Part shown: in pieces, positions 38,036-48,544 of the stretch
Position numbering within the stretch: the stretch's first letter is position 1
Layout of the letters: each line of letters begins with the position of its first letter
From: Strigamia acuminata
Taxonomy: Eukaryota > Arthropoda > Chilopoda > Geophilomorpha > Linotaeniidae
NCBI GenBank assembly: GCA_949358305.1
Contig: OX442314.1
Location: 50,042,581-50,106,580 of the forward strand
DNA length: 64,000 nucleotides
Direction of reading: 5' to 3'
Notes under the pieces: generated by a model
What the model was told of the DNA's origin: nothing
Seen by the model: the letters and a program-made list of their open reading frames with translations, nothing else
Databases searched by the model: none
Translations under genes and position numbers: made by a program

Positions 38036-41000
38036 ATGGTACGCGTGTACGAGATAAAGAGGCAAGCGCTCACGACGGCCATTGCTGCTGCCAACGCCCT
38101 GATGACCACTATCACCACGGGAGTCAACAACGCAGCCCTATTGTCGAAGGACGAACTCGCCCTTTGGTCGCAACAACTCAACCAAAAATTACTCAGAGCA
38201 CAAAAATCGTTTGAAGTCTGTTTGGAACAAGCCAAGTCGGAACACGAGATCGATGAAACAATGGGCGATATGGATGCGACAGAAGACAGAGCAGCCGCTA
38301 CAAAGGCAACGATAGACAGGTACATTCGAATAAATTACCCGCCTGTTCCACCTGTAGTCGACGCTCCGCTGCCCGCACCCACGCCGATTGACCACGACGC
38401 GCTCGTCGCAGCCGTGACCGCCGCTGTGACCGCCACCGCTCGAGCCACTCCGCCGCCCGTGATCCACCAAAATGTAAGAAGAAAACCGCTGGAAATTCCG
38501 AGGTTCGACGGGAAACGACCCGAGGACTGGGGGGGTTTCTGGAAGACTTTTTGCGTACAGGTTGCGGACGACGCGACGCTCGACGAGGAACAAAAGCTGC
38601 TGCACTTACGTGCTCATCTGCTCGGCGACGCAATGGAGGAAATTAGAACACTCGAAATAAATGCCGCCAACTACGCCGTGGCTGTGAATCGACTGACGAA
38701 AAAATACTGTGATCGGGCAGTGTTGGAAAACAGGTTTTTGTCTAACTTATTAAATTTGCCAATCATTAGCAGTGAACGAGACATTGTTGGACTACAAAAG
38801 CTGCACCGACACGTGGAAATAAACGTGGAAAACTTGTCGAATATCCAAGTTCCGCTCGTAGAAATCCAACGCATGCTGTTCCCCGTCCTGGCCGCAGCCA
38901 TTCCGAGAACCGTAATGCGCAAATATGATGACGACTGCGAGGGCGAACGATCGGTAATCAGATTAATGTCGTGGGTACGAGAATTTTTATTAAAGGAGAA
39001 TCGATACGAAATGATGATAAACCAACAAAAAGCGATCAAAACACCCACGCCAACTGACCCGGCCAAAGGAAGTGGAGATTCGAAGGGAAAGTCACATCGA
39101 CGCAGAGGAGGAGCCAAGGAGAGCTCCGTCAACTCACTCTCGGTGGTAACAAATAAATGTCAATTTTGCTCTTCTAATGAACACAGCCGAAAAACGTGCC
39201 CACTCACGGTGGAAGAGCGAAGGAGGAAAATTCAATCACAAGGAACCTGCATGAGATGTTTAGGCAGAACACCCCATAAAACTGAAGACTGCCGTACCAC
39301 CATGAAATGCTTCCGATGTGACGGATTACACCACACTCAAATCTGCGATCAACCACGAGCCAACCCGATTGACAACACTGCGCTAAAAGTACACGCCTCT
39401 GCCGTCGTGAGTAAAACCAAGAAATACGAATTTTTAATGGTGATGATGGTGAACGTGATTGGCGAAAAAATAACGAAACCAGCCGTGTGCTACGTCGATG
39501 GCGGGGCACAACGGACATTTATAAGAGCTGATCTGTCGAGAAAACTAAATCTGAAAATTATAGGAACCGAGCAAATGACTTTATCCGTGTTTGGTTGCGA
39601 GCCGACGACTGGAGTCCACAACAAGGTGGAATTGACTCTCACTCCAACGCACGCCGAGACGCCTCGCATCACAATAGAAGCTGTAGAAATCTCACACGTG
39701 ACGTCAACACCCTGCGAAGTCCCGAATGAATACTTAAACAAAAAATTGAAGGAGAAAGGAGTCCAAGTGGCATGTAAACAGGTGGCCCTGCATTCCGACG
39801 AGGTGGATTTGTTGATAGGAGTCGACAACTACTGGAAAATTACGACCAAGAGAACTGAATTCATAGAAGACAACTTAATAGCGGTCAACACAAACTTTGG
39901 GTGGACACTGCATGGACAAACAACCAATGGCACTCACATCCTTGCAACAACGGTGAGAACAAATAAAATCACCCTTGTACAATCCACAGATGACATTATG
40001 AAGAAACTCTGGGAATTGGAGGCCATTGGAATCCAGCATGAGTCGATGGAAGACACGGACGAAGTCGAAGTTCTGCGCAAATTCAACGAATCAATACGAT
40101 GGACTGGAACCAACTACTCGGTTGCACTGCCGTGGGTCGTCGACAGCAACGAGCTAGAAGATAATTTTACCATTGCAGAGCAGCGTTTCATGAATTTGCT
40201 TAGAAAATTCCGTCGACAGCCTAATTTGTATTTAGAATATAAAAAAGTCATCGAGGAACAATTGGAACAAGGCATCGTTGAAGAAGTGACCGGAGACACG
40301 TCCAACCCAATTTATTACATGCCACACAGGCCAATAATAAAAGAAGAGCGAGTTACAACAAAACTGAGGATCGTGTTCGACGCGTCAGCCCATCGAAAGG
40401 GGCAGCTATCGCTAAACGATTGCCTGTCCAAAGGTATAAACTTTTTGCCGTCCCTAATCGTTGTATTGATGAAATTTAGACTCCGAAAAATCGCTGAGAC
40501 GTCGGATATTCGCAAGGCGTTCCACATGATCGAAATTGAAGTAAAGGATCGAGACGTAACACGTTTTCTGTGGGTTTGCGCAGACTGGGACGGAACGGGA
40601 CGAGCCAAAATTCGAGTACTACGCCAAACACGCGTTCTCTTCGGCGCAGCGCCCAGCCCTTTCCTTTTAAATGCAACCATCAAACGCCACATCAAGATCT
40701 ACCAAGACAAATATCCCGCCACATACGAATTACTTTGTCGATTCTTATACGTGGACGATTTGATCACGTCGGTGGACGACATTGACCAGGCAGTGAGGAC
40801 ATTCGAACAAGCTCGCGAAATGCTCTCATCAGCCGGCATGCAACTGGTAAAATGGCAGACTAATTCTCCTGAACTACGCGAAATATTCAGAAAAGAAGAT
40901 CCTGCAGATGCAAATGTGACATCAAATGAAGAATCCAAAGTGCTGGGACTGAAATGGGATCCAACTTCAGACAAGCTGAGTCTACAAATCGAAAATATAT

Positions 41001-42895
41001 CGAGCGTGGACAGCACAACAGTGACGAAAAGAGAAGTAGTCCAAATCTCCGCCCAGATATTTGACCCACTCGGATTCGTCACGCCATTCACCGTCACTGC
41101 AAGAATCTTTTTCCAATCACTTTGGCTGAGAAAATTGGAATGGGATGAAAAATTGGATGATGTTCTTAGACTCAACTGGCTTAAATGGGCAGAACAAATT
41201 CCAAAATTGAGTGAATTCCAAATTCCAAGATGGCTGGGAGTGAAAAATGAAATGAACTGCGAGATCCATATTTTTTCCGATGCAAGCCCCAAGGCGTACG
41301 GTGCTGTCGCCTACATTCAAGACACCACGGAAGACTTAATCAATTCTTTTTTTATTTTTTCTAAATGCAGGGTGGCACCAGTCAAGCCATTAACATTGCC
41401 AAAATTGGAACTAATGGGAGCCTTGGTAGCAGTCCGCATGGCCGACCAAATTAAAGAAGTGACGAGCTGCCGTGAAATACACTACTGGACTGACTCCCAA
41501 ATATGCATACATTGGATCCGCAACACAGCTAAAAGGCCGCCGACATTCATACAGAACAGAGTGTTAGAAATCCGCGAAAAGTCAAAAATTGACAATTGGA
41601 GACACGTGCCAGGCGTCGACAATCCTGCTGACCGCTTGACACGCGGTTTGACAGTCGACGAATTGATAAACGACCAGCTGTGGTGGAACGGTCCAAACTG
41701 GATGCGGGACTCACGTGACAATTGGCCAAGCTTGGAGGTGGAAATAACAGACGATTCAGACGAGGACGACATCGAGACTCACGTCGAATCCCTCCAAATC
41801 ATTAATACTGAATTTAATTTTTCCAAATTTAGTTCGTTCGGTCGATTACGACGAGTCACGGCCTGGATGCTGAGATTCGCAGCCAACACACGAGCTGCTG
41901 ACACCTCAGAAAAAATCCAAGGACCACTAACCGTCACCGAACTCAAACGAGCCGAGACGACACTGATCCGAGCTGCACAGCGAGAGTGCTACGGAGCCGA
42001 GATGACACGACTACAAAATGAAAAGCCGTTGACCGATTCAAAACTACAAAACTTAAAAGTTTTTTTGGACGTTTCTGGCGTGCTCAAATTGGACACTCGA
42101 CTCAGGAACTCCAAAGATGCCATCACTGCAAACTCCCCCGTGCTTCTCCCGTCCGATCATGCACTCACTAAATTGATTTTATCGTTTTCACATTCTCAGG
42201 TTTTCCATTGCGGTTTGACAGCTACCTTGGCATATTTTCGTCAGAATTACTGGACGCCGGCCGCAAGGAGAACTTTGAAAACGATTCTAAACAAGTGTGT
42301 GACTTGCAAGAGAATAAATGGACGATTGATGAGAGAAGTGCCCGGACAACTACCTTTTGATCGAGTATCACAGTGCAGCCCATTCGCCATCACTGGAGTC
42401 GATTTCGCAGGCCCAATCATCGTACGTGGAAGGAAGACCAAAGCATACATCGCCCTCTTCACTTGCGCCAATGTCCGAGCAGTACACTTGGAACTGATTC
42501 CGTCACTTACCACCTCAGATTTCGTGGGCGTGCTGGAACGCTTCATCAGCCGACGAGGGATGCCTAGGACCATCTACAGTGACAACGGGACGACGTTCCA
42601 TCGTACAAACCGTGAACTGTGCGCTCTGCTGCAAAATACAAAAGACGATTCCGTGCGCAATTTCTTAACCCAAAAAGGGATTGAGTGGAAATTCATCGTG
42701 GAAAATGCTCCTTGGTGGGGAGGATTTTGGGAGAGGATGATTCAAACTGTCAAATCTTGTTTAAAAAAAACGATAGGATCAGCCTCTCTCAACTTCTTCC
42801 AACTTGAAACTTTGCTCACCCAGGTAGAGGCCATCATCAACAAAAGACCTATTACCTACATCTGTGACGCGCTCATGCGAATTGTTAATGCCTAA
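38036..42895 (+). CDS. gag-pol: BEL/Pao Gag-Pol polyprotein, integrase C-terminus missing
   Basis: A 1619-residue ORF. In order: gag region (about residues 150-300, IPRFDGKRPEDWGGFWKTF); CCHC-type zinc knuckles near 375, 400 and 420; aspartic protease near 486 (YVDGGAQRTFI); reverse transcriptase with FLYVDDL near 903; RNase H with FSDASPKAYGA near 1078; integrase HHCC zinc finger near 1392-1425; and integrase core with Asp in GVDFAGP (about 1455), Asp in YSDNGTTF (about 1515) and Glu in GFWERM (about 1566). After RPITYICD the frame runs 8 more residues to a stop. A second frame at 42888-42974 encodes 28 residues typical of the BEL pol C-terminus and stops inside the 3' LTR. The intervening integrase C-terminal part is deleted and the frame is shifted, so integration would need another copy. 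Confidence 0.93.
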   Translation: MVRVYEIKRQALTTAIAAANALMTTITTGVNNAALLSKDELALWSQQLNQKLLRAQKSFEVCLEQAKSEHEIDETMGDMDATEDRAAATKATIDRYIRINYPPVPPVVDAPLPAPTPIDHDALVAAVTAAVTATARATPPPVIHQNVRRKPLEIPRFDGKRPEDWGGFWKTFCVQVADDATLDEEQKLLHLRAHLLGDAMEEIRTLEINAANYAVAVNRLTKKYCDRAVLENRFLSNLLNLPIISSERDIVGLQKLHRHVEINVENLSNIQVPLVEIQRMLFPVLAAAIPRTVMRKYDDDCEGERSVIRLMSWVREFLLKENRYEMMINQQKAIKTPTPTDPAKGSGDSKGKSHRRRGGAKESSVNSLSVVTNKCQFCSSNEHSRKTCPLTVEERRRKIQSQGTCMRCLGRTPHKTEDCRTTMKCFRCDGLHHTQICDQPRANPIDNTALKVHASAVVSKTKKYEFLMVMMVNVIGEKITKPAVCYVDGGAQRTFIRADLSRKLNLKIIGTEQMTLSVFGCEPTTGVHNKVELTLTPTHAETPRITIEAVEISHVTSTPCEVPNEYLNKKLKEKGVQVACKQVALHSDEVDLLIGVDNYWKITTKRTEFIEDNLIAVNTNFGWTLHGQTTNGTHILATTVRTNKITLVQSTDDIMKKLWELEAIGIQHESMEDTDEVEVLRKFNESIRWTGTNYSVALPWVVDSNELEDNFTIAEQRFMNLLRKFRRQPNLYLEYKKVIEEQLEQGIVEEVTGDTSNPIYYMPHRPIIKEERVTTKLRIVFDASAHRKGQLSLNDCLSKGINFLPSLIVVLMKFRLRKIAETSDIRKAFHMIEIEVKDRDVTRFLWVCADWDGTGRAKIRVLRQTRVLFGAAPSPFLLNATIKRHIKIYQDKYPATYELLCRFLYVDDLITSVDDIDQAVRTFEQAREMLSSAGMQLVKWQTNSPELREIFRKEDPADANVTSNEESKVLGLKWDPTSDKLSLQIENISSVDSTTVTKREVVQISAQIFDPLGFVTPFTVTARIFFQSLWLRKLEWDEKLDDVLRLNWLKWAEQIPKLSEFQIPRWLGVKNEMNCEIHIFSDASPKAYGAVAYIQDTTEDLINSFFIFSKCRVAPVKPLTLPKLELMGALVAVRMADQIKEVTSCREIHYWTDSQICIHWIRNTAKRPPTFIQNRVLEIREKSKIDNWRHVPGVDNPADRLTRGLTVDELINDQLWWNGPNWMRDSRDNWPSLEVEITDDSDEDDIETHVESLQIINTEFNFSKFSSFGRLRRVTAWMLRFAANTRAADTSEKIQGPLTVTELKRAETTLIRAAQRECYGAEMTRLQNEKPLTDSKLQNLKVFLDVSGVLKLDTRLRNSKDAITANSPVLLPSDHALTKLILSFSHSQVFHCGLTATLAYFRQNYWTPAARRTLKTILNKCVTCKRINGRLMREVPGQLPFDRVSQCSPFAITGVDFAGPIIVRGRKTKAYIALFTCANVRAVHLELIPSLTTSDFVGVLERFISRRGMPRTIYSDNGTTFHRTNRELCALLQNTKDDSVRNFLTQKGIEWKFIVENAPWWGGFWERMIQTVKSCLKKTIGSASLNFFQLETLLTQVEAIINKRPITYICDALMRIVNA

Positions 42896-42969
42896 CGGCA
42901 ATAAATTTAGGCGACCTGTGCAACGCTTAATAAAAATGGAGATTCATTCCGGTCCCGTGCCGCCGGCAG

Positions 42970-43443
42970 TGTGAAAACCGACACGCTTTTACACGTGTAT
43001 TATTATTAAAATTTATTCATTATTTGTTCATTGTTTGAAATAGTCCGATATTTGATATATCATTGAATTTGACTGTGTTTTATTTAATTCTTTTAAAGTT
43101 GTATTTTATTTAATTTGAAGTGGCTATTTTTCAACTTGACCTTTTTATCTTTTTCTGAGAATCAACTCGTCTTTCTATGTGTTAGCAATTATCTGGCGTT
43201 CCCCTTTGGAACTCGTCATATTTTCTCCGTGTGCTTCACCCTGTAGCATGGAGTATTTGTCATTTGTTTCTTTGTATTTTTAATTACCACTGTTCTGAAT
43301 AGAATAAAATTAGTCTTGAGGAAGTTTTTGAGTAGAAAAGTCATGCTTCTTTATTTCTCACAAAAATTACATTTCAATTTGAAATAAGCATTGTTATTCA
43401 GGGATTTAATTATTTTATCCGCAATACCTTATTGCATTTCAAA
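42970..43443 (+). repeat. 3' LTR of the BEL element
   Basis: Same sequence and length as 37499-37972, followed by the target duplication at 43443-43448. Confidence 0.93.
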
Positions 43444-43541
43444 ACCTTGCATAACCCAGTTGGAGCGTAGTTGCAGATAGTAAACCTATGAGTTATGAAA
43501 CTTCAGATTTTTCAGCACTCAGACACTGCAGCAGACACTGA

Positions 43542-43943
43542 TTACAATCCATGATGTGCTGCAGTGCCCGGCAGATTGCTTCGAGTTCCGCCTTGAATGG
43601 CGATCCATTTCCATTTTTGATCCGGCAACTCCAACTGTCTCGGTCGCCAATCGCACGCTGATGGAATCGCTGTCACATCCGCAGCCGCGTCCATCTTAAA
43701 ATGCACTAAACGTCTAATAATCCGTAAACTCATCGTCTATGGCGGTGAGCGCTCCGGCACAGATGAAACCTGGCCTGCGCGCTCCTTGCAGACACGAACA
43801 TAGTGGCCCTTTTGTCGACATTTTCTACACTTTGCGTCTCTCGCCGGGCATTCGCTTTTGTCATGCTTCGGGAAGCCACAGTTGCGGCATCCAGGCCTCG
43901 ACAAAACAAAGCCACGAAACAATAAAACGTACTTACGTAACAA
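43542..43943 (-). pseudogene. Gypsy-like gag zinc knuckles and protease relic
   Basis: On the minus strand, 43943-43737 encodes two CCHC knuckles (CRNCGFPKHDKSEC and CRKCRQKGHYVRVC). The next frame, 43733-43542, encodes VHFKMDAAADVTAIP, the retropepsin active-site region with DAA in place of the usual DTG. The order gag knuckle then protease is that of Gypsy/Ty3 elements. A frame break between them and the lost active-site residues show it is dead. No RT follows. Confidence 0.75.
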
Positions 43944-44326
43944 TGAACACGGCTAGACCGGATGTATTGCGCGCCAACACACGACGAAAAGCCGCAAATC
44001 CGTCGCCTGCCAAATGCGAATTCAACATGGCTCCGTGGCCGGTTTGGATCGTGGAGGAGAAACGACGATGTCATCTAGCGCTTTTAATGCTTGTTTTAAA
44101 CACCGTCGGATTAGCAATTGCTTTTTCCTACCTCGTAATCGCCGCCGACGACAGTCTGAAATGCGCGTTGTCGCTGCAAGACACCGAAAGCGCGTCGTTC
44201 GTTTCCGGTTTGTTGTGGCTCGCATTCGTTCTCGGCGTGTCGGATAATTTAACCGGCGCCGTAATGGCGCTGAATTGCTTGTGGAAGAACCGTCGGTACC
44301 GGTGCGTGGTGGCCGCGCATTACTAG
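43943..44326 (+). CDS. Candidate exon, two-membrane-segment protein
   Basis: A 128-codon frame starting MNTARPDVLRANTRRK in a short GC-rich island. Two hydrophobic segments are visible: LALLMLVLNTVGLAIAFSYL (about residues 52-71) and FVSGLLWLAFVLGVSDNLTG (about residues 91-110). The end RRYR is followed by a possible splice donor GTGCGT (44301), so it could be one exon of a longer membrane protein. I recognise no family. The 5' part overlaps the Gypsy relic on the other strand, which lowers confidence in the chosen start; a later Met (MAPWPVWIV, 44027) would avoid the overlap. Confidence 0.35.
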   Translation: MNTARPDVLRANTRRKAANPSPAKCEFNMAPWPVWIVEEKRRCHLALLMLVLNTVGLAIAFSYLVIAADDSLKCALSLQDTESASFVSGLLWLAFVLGVSDNLTGAVMALNCLWKNRRYRCVVAAHY

Positions 44327-44424
44327 TGGCTGTTTTCGCTCGGCGCGTACGCCGCTTCTAAGCTTAGTACGTGCTTGTTCCTAGTGACGGCACACGCTAG
44401 GGACACTTTGGGTGCGCTCGGAGC

Positions 44425-44905
44425 GTCATTTCCTCATTTGATATCACATGACATATGACATCAGAACTTTGTTCACCAACATGACTGTCTTCATGAAGAC
44501 AATAATAGTTTGTAGTGGTGGTCCAGTGGTTTAGGTAATGGACTAGGAATCTTTCCACACAGGTTCAAATCCTGCTGTCTGTGAAAATTTTTTACTTTAA
44601 TTTTTTAATTTTTTTAGCAGTAATTTTAATGTTTGTAATTTTATGTTTGTTTTTAGAAAACTTTAATTAATTAATTTTAATTTTTTAACAAACATAAAAT
44701 TACAAACATTAAAATTACTGCTAAAAAAATTAAAAAATTAAAGTAAAAAATTTTCACAGACAGCAGGATTTGAACCTGTGTGGAAAGATTCCTAGTCCAT
44801 TACCTGGACCACCACTACAAACTATTATTGTCTTCATGAAGACAGTCATGTTGGTGAACAAAGTTCTGATGTCATATGTCATGTGATATCAAATGAGGAA
44901 ATGAC
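44425..44905. mobile_element. Fold-back element with tRNA-like promoter boxes
   Basis: Arms of about 233 bases (44425-44657 and 44673-44905) are near-perfect inverted copies around a short AT spacer. Each arm contains a match to the Pol III B box, GGTTCAAATCC. The left arm also has an A box, TGGTCCAGTGG, about 45 bases before it. The right arm lacks 8 bases (tggtttag) at the A box. No stable full tRNA cloverleaf can be drawn, so this is a tRNA-derived repeat (SINE-like) in palindromic arrangement, not a tRNA gene. Confidence 0.75.
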
Positions 44906-45900
44906 ATCATTAAATATCAAATGATAAAATTGAACTTGGATCTTGGAACTATTTTTTACCTAGCAACTGTTGTTTACAGTATTCATACACTAGGCCTGAT
45001 TGCTCAGATTTGATGTATACACAGACAAAATAGTGCCAACTTTCAGCTCATTGTTTGCATTGTTGGCTGTTTATGGAATGAAATTATTTTAGGGTCTCAT
45101 TCAGCATGATATAACAATCTTTCTTGTTTAATATTACAACAATCTGTGATAGCTTATTGGTGCTCTCCCCTTATCAGTAGCCAAGCAACAGTGCAGATGG
45201 CAAAGGGTGGCTGAACACACACAGCGCATGGCACTCCTCACACCAACTTCATCAAATGCTCAAGCTGCTCTGCAACCGCTCCAACCAGCAAAGGCGCTTC
45301 GTAGCGCCAAGTTGACAACAGCCCGTTCAATAGAAGAAGGACACCGACGACGAGGACCTCCCACCCACACCGGGAAAGTCGCTTGGAATCTAAGTGTTTC
45401 GAGGAAATGTGGCCGAGTCTCTTCAGACCCTTATAGTGCCAAGAATGAACAGTTGTTTATTTATCAAATAATGTTTTTCTGTTTTAAGAGTCAATTTAAA
45501 GTTTTTATTACAAAAAAATGATTAACTATATTGTTTAATACTTACTTTCTAATGTTAGAATTCATTCTAAATAACCACAAATGTTAAAGTCAAAAATTCA
45601 AAAGTTTTTTTATTCAAGTGTTTAAAATTTACAAGGTGTTTTACATTTTTATTTTCAAAATAGCATGTCAAAATACTTGTAGTACAAGTCGTCATCCTGA
45701 GGGTAAGTGTATTGTTTTCTGGTGTTGTTTCCCAAGTGCATTCCTACCGGTGATCCTCACTCATGATACCATCAGCGATGTGGTCATCTGAAAATCTGAA
45801 AAAAAAAGTACTGTAATATGTATTACTCCATATTAACTTTCAAAACAACCACTTCACTGATTGTGTTGTACCCCTCGTACTTACCTTTTTTAGGGGGGGA
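44906..45900. other. No recognised gene
   Basis: A 104-codon frame at 45207-45521 (MAEHTQRMALLTPTSSNAQA) has no features I recognise. The rest is AT-rich without long frames. Confidence 0.4.
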
Positions 45901-46160
45901 GATGTGACCAGCTGCCCCTGAGCGCTGATCACTGGACTGCAACAGCAATGCACGTTCTGCAGCTCCTGCGCATCTCGTGTTTCTCATGTAACTCAGCTTT
46001 GTAACCTAAAACTATTGAGGCAACCAAGCTAATCCTCAATTAGGACACTTTATTTGATTATACTTGTAAGTGGAAGAGAGGAAACACAAAAGAAAAGAAA
46101 TAATTTATTTTGGAAATACATTCCAACATGATAGTTTTAGGTTACAAAGCTGAGTAGACT
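45900..46160 (+). repeat. Possible LTR start and 24-bp inverted repeat
   Basis: A purine tract ggggggagatg (about 45895-45909) followed by TGTGACCAGC looks like the 3' LTR junction of a Gypsy-type element. Within it a 24-base inverted repeat (45990-46013 and 46131-46154, core tttgtaacctaaaact) is separated by 117 bases. No partner LTR is in the window. Confidence 0.35.
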
Positions 46161-46179
46161 AACGTTTCAGACCTTTTTT

Positions 46180-46450
46180 CTCAAAACTTTTCAGTAAGAA
46201 ATAATTTTTTTAAGAACGATTGTAGACTAATTGGATGATGCTCTACAACTTTCTAATTTACCTTTTTGCTCTATCTGTCACAGTTCTCGAGTTACAATAT
46301 GGATGACCTTGAAGATAACCTCAGAGGTCAAATTGGATGTCATAATTGGATTATCCCCAACATACTACCCTAACAATAATTTTGCTGAATCAACATCTAG
46401 AACAGTTTGGGAATTATTTACTGAGAACCAGACTTTCTGACCACCCTGTA
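46180..46450. mobile_element. Half of a TACAGGGTG fold-back element
   Basis: Resembles one arm of 27008-27770: tctacaactttctaat, gctcta, atgaccttga and a terminal ccaccctgta. The other arm is missing. Confidence 0.65.
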
Positions 46451-46639
46451 TATTTTCACTCCATGTTTTTATTCAGACATTTACAATAACACAATTAAAT
46501 CATTACTGCGTCCCTAGCATGCAATGGCGTATATCACCTAACATCAACAATATGTCTATCCATATTTCATTTTATTACCATCTACCACATTTTATTCCAT
46601 AATGCATTTAACACTTAATGAAAAATACAAATTGTAAGT

Positions 46640-47002
46640 GAATGTTTGTTGACTAAGTTACGCTCAGTGGCAGCCAGTAGTAACATTGATTCCCACCAGC
46701 ACGTGAGAAAGAAGGCGAATCAATTCTGATGTACTGCGCAACAAGGGACGTCATAATTGATCAATTAGTCAATAACTCGTTAAATAAACTCCATTAAAAG
46801 TAAGAGGTTTGCAAGTAAATTACTTTCTGTCCCAAAGTACTCACTTAAAAGCAATTTTAATCACATCATGTGTTGAAATAACGAATGCTCACCCTCACCG
46901 ACTTGTTGACAAAATTTGTGGTGCCACTTGTTTCTACTGTCACCGTGCTTCTTGTTCTCTCAGAACAACCGGTAGACACACAGCTCGAATCCAGCCATTA
47001 AG
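46640..47002 (+). promoter_or_regulatory. 5' module 1 with candidate non-coding exon
   Basis: Similar to module 2 downstream. It ends at a GTAAGC donor (47003) after the acaaccggt block. Likely an alternative first exon/promoter of the channel gene made by tandem duplication. Confidence 0.5.
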
Positions 47003-47443
47003 GTAAGCAAAAAAATCCTGTACAAAAAGTGCTGTTTTTCGATAACAACCCGCAAAAACAGTGAAATAATTTAATGCACCCCAGGATTCTTACTCTGTAG
47101 TCCCATTGATAATACTAATGTGGGGAAAACAATATGCATTTGTTTCTTAACACTTGGCATGGTCCTGATCATTTAAACCGCCACCGGTCTCTCATAATTT
47201 TAGCCAACCAAAAATTTTGGCATTATCTTGGATTGAAGCTTCACTTTTTTTTATTTATTATTTTTTTATTATTATTTTTAAATATAACAATCTGATCTGT
47301 ATATTTTTCATATTGTAAACTATCGAAACTATTGCTAGCTGACTTCGAAATAATAAATGGAGGACCCGCTGGTCCGCGACACACACGCTTGCTTAGTTAA
47401 ATTCAAAATGATCTTTATTACAATTTCAACAGGTTTAAATTAG

Positions 47444-47545
47444 ACTTTGACCGATATCGATATTTTGCAGTATCGCCGATACCGATAATCGGCAACCGAA
47501 TATCGGCCGATACCGATACCTGCGCCGATATTAAAATTAAAATGT
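47444..47545. repeat. cgata/tatcgg word-rich insert
   Basis: About 100 bases made mostly of the words ccgata, tatcgg and cgatat in both orientations (for example gccgataccgataatcggc). It occupies the site where the left duplicate has the 35-bp tandem repeat. Confidence 0.7.
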
Positions 47546-48189
47546 CCGAATTAAAATGATAAAATAAAACGTTTATCAGACGTATCAATAAAAGCGCATA
47601 TTCGTCCAAAACACCCTATGGCAGACAAGTTGTTGTCTGTCTCGAGTTTCTCGAACCCGAAACTCCACAATATGTTCATTTATTTACCCTTGAATTTACA
47701 CGAAAGTTTATACAGAAATTAATTTTTAAACTTGAAAATTGGGTCGTTCAACTTGACTTTTACACTACTGGTTGCACTGGTCGTTTGGTGAAAATGACTT
47801 TTCGAATGCACCTGTAGTGTGTATGTGGCAAGAAAGGCCCAGTGGGAATGCAACATATTCAGAAGAAAGTTGTCCTTCCACTCTAGTTCAAATACTGTAA
47901 GAATTGGCATTTTTATATCAAGTGGGTGGGGTGTTGAGCGGGAGAAAGCAAACATATGGTATGAAACATATTGCATGAAATGTCCGATGTTGCCACAAAT
48001 TGTCCAAAATAGCCCGTTCTTCCCGTTTTTATATCTGAGATCCTCTAAAATATTACAATAAACTTGTTCTTGGCCACCAAAGCATGTTTTATTTCCATGA
48101 GACCGACGAAGCAGAAAAATAATAGTTATAAACAGTTTTTCAATATAAACATTCAAAAATTTGACTTCAAAAATACTATGTGTGTGTTT

Positions 48190-48544
48190 GTTGCCAAATT
48201 CGGTTGAGTGGCAGTCAGTAGCAACATTGATTCGCCCAAGCAGGTGAAAAGAGAAATCAATTCTGATATACTGCGCAGTAAGAGACGTCAGAGTAGATCA
48301 ATTAGTCAATAAGTCATTACAGCAAATAGGATATTAAAAGTAAGAGCTTTTCAAATAAATTACTTTCTGTTTCACATTACTCATCTAAAAGTAATTTTAA
48401 TCATATCATGTCATGTAACGAATGATCACCCTCCCCGACTTGTTATCGACATTTGTGACGCACTTGTTTCTACTGTGACCGTCTTTCTTGTTCTTTCAAA
48501 ACAACCGGTGGACAGGCAGCGCGATTCCAGTAACTCTATCAAAA
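48190..48544 (+). promoter_or_regulatory. 5' module 2 with candidate non-coding exon
   Basis: Ends at a GTAAGC donor (48545). The matching acceptor is the TTTTTTCTAG at 48971-48980, 19 bases before the channel ATG. A third, more diverged piece of the same module lies at about 48775-48900. Confidence 0.5.

Larger units (their letters stand above)
37499..43443 (+). mobile_element. BEL/Pao LTR retrotransposon, young and internally deleted
   Basis: Two LTRs of 472-474 bases (37499-37972 and 42970-43443) appear identical on reading. The insertion is flanked by a 5-6 base target duplication ACCTT/AACCTT (37493-37498 and 43443-43448). The primer site TGGTGCCGAAACC follows the 5' LTR at 37975. One gag-pol ORF fills the interior. 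Identical LTRs mean a recent insertion, yet pol lacks the last part of integrase. Confidence 0.93.

Noticed and set aside
43739-43942. Upstream extension of the 195-codon membrane frame
   Set aside because: This part is antisense to clear Gypsy zinc-knuckle coding sequence, so only the part from 43943 was kept as a candidate.
44517-44590. Possible tRNA gene
   Set aside because: A and B boxes are present but no anticodon stem of five pairs or matching acceptor stem can be drawn; it is better explained as a tRNA-derived repeat inside a palindrome.
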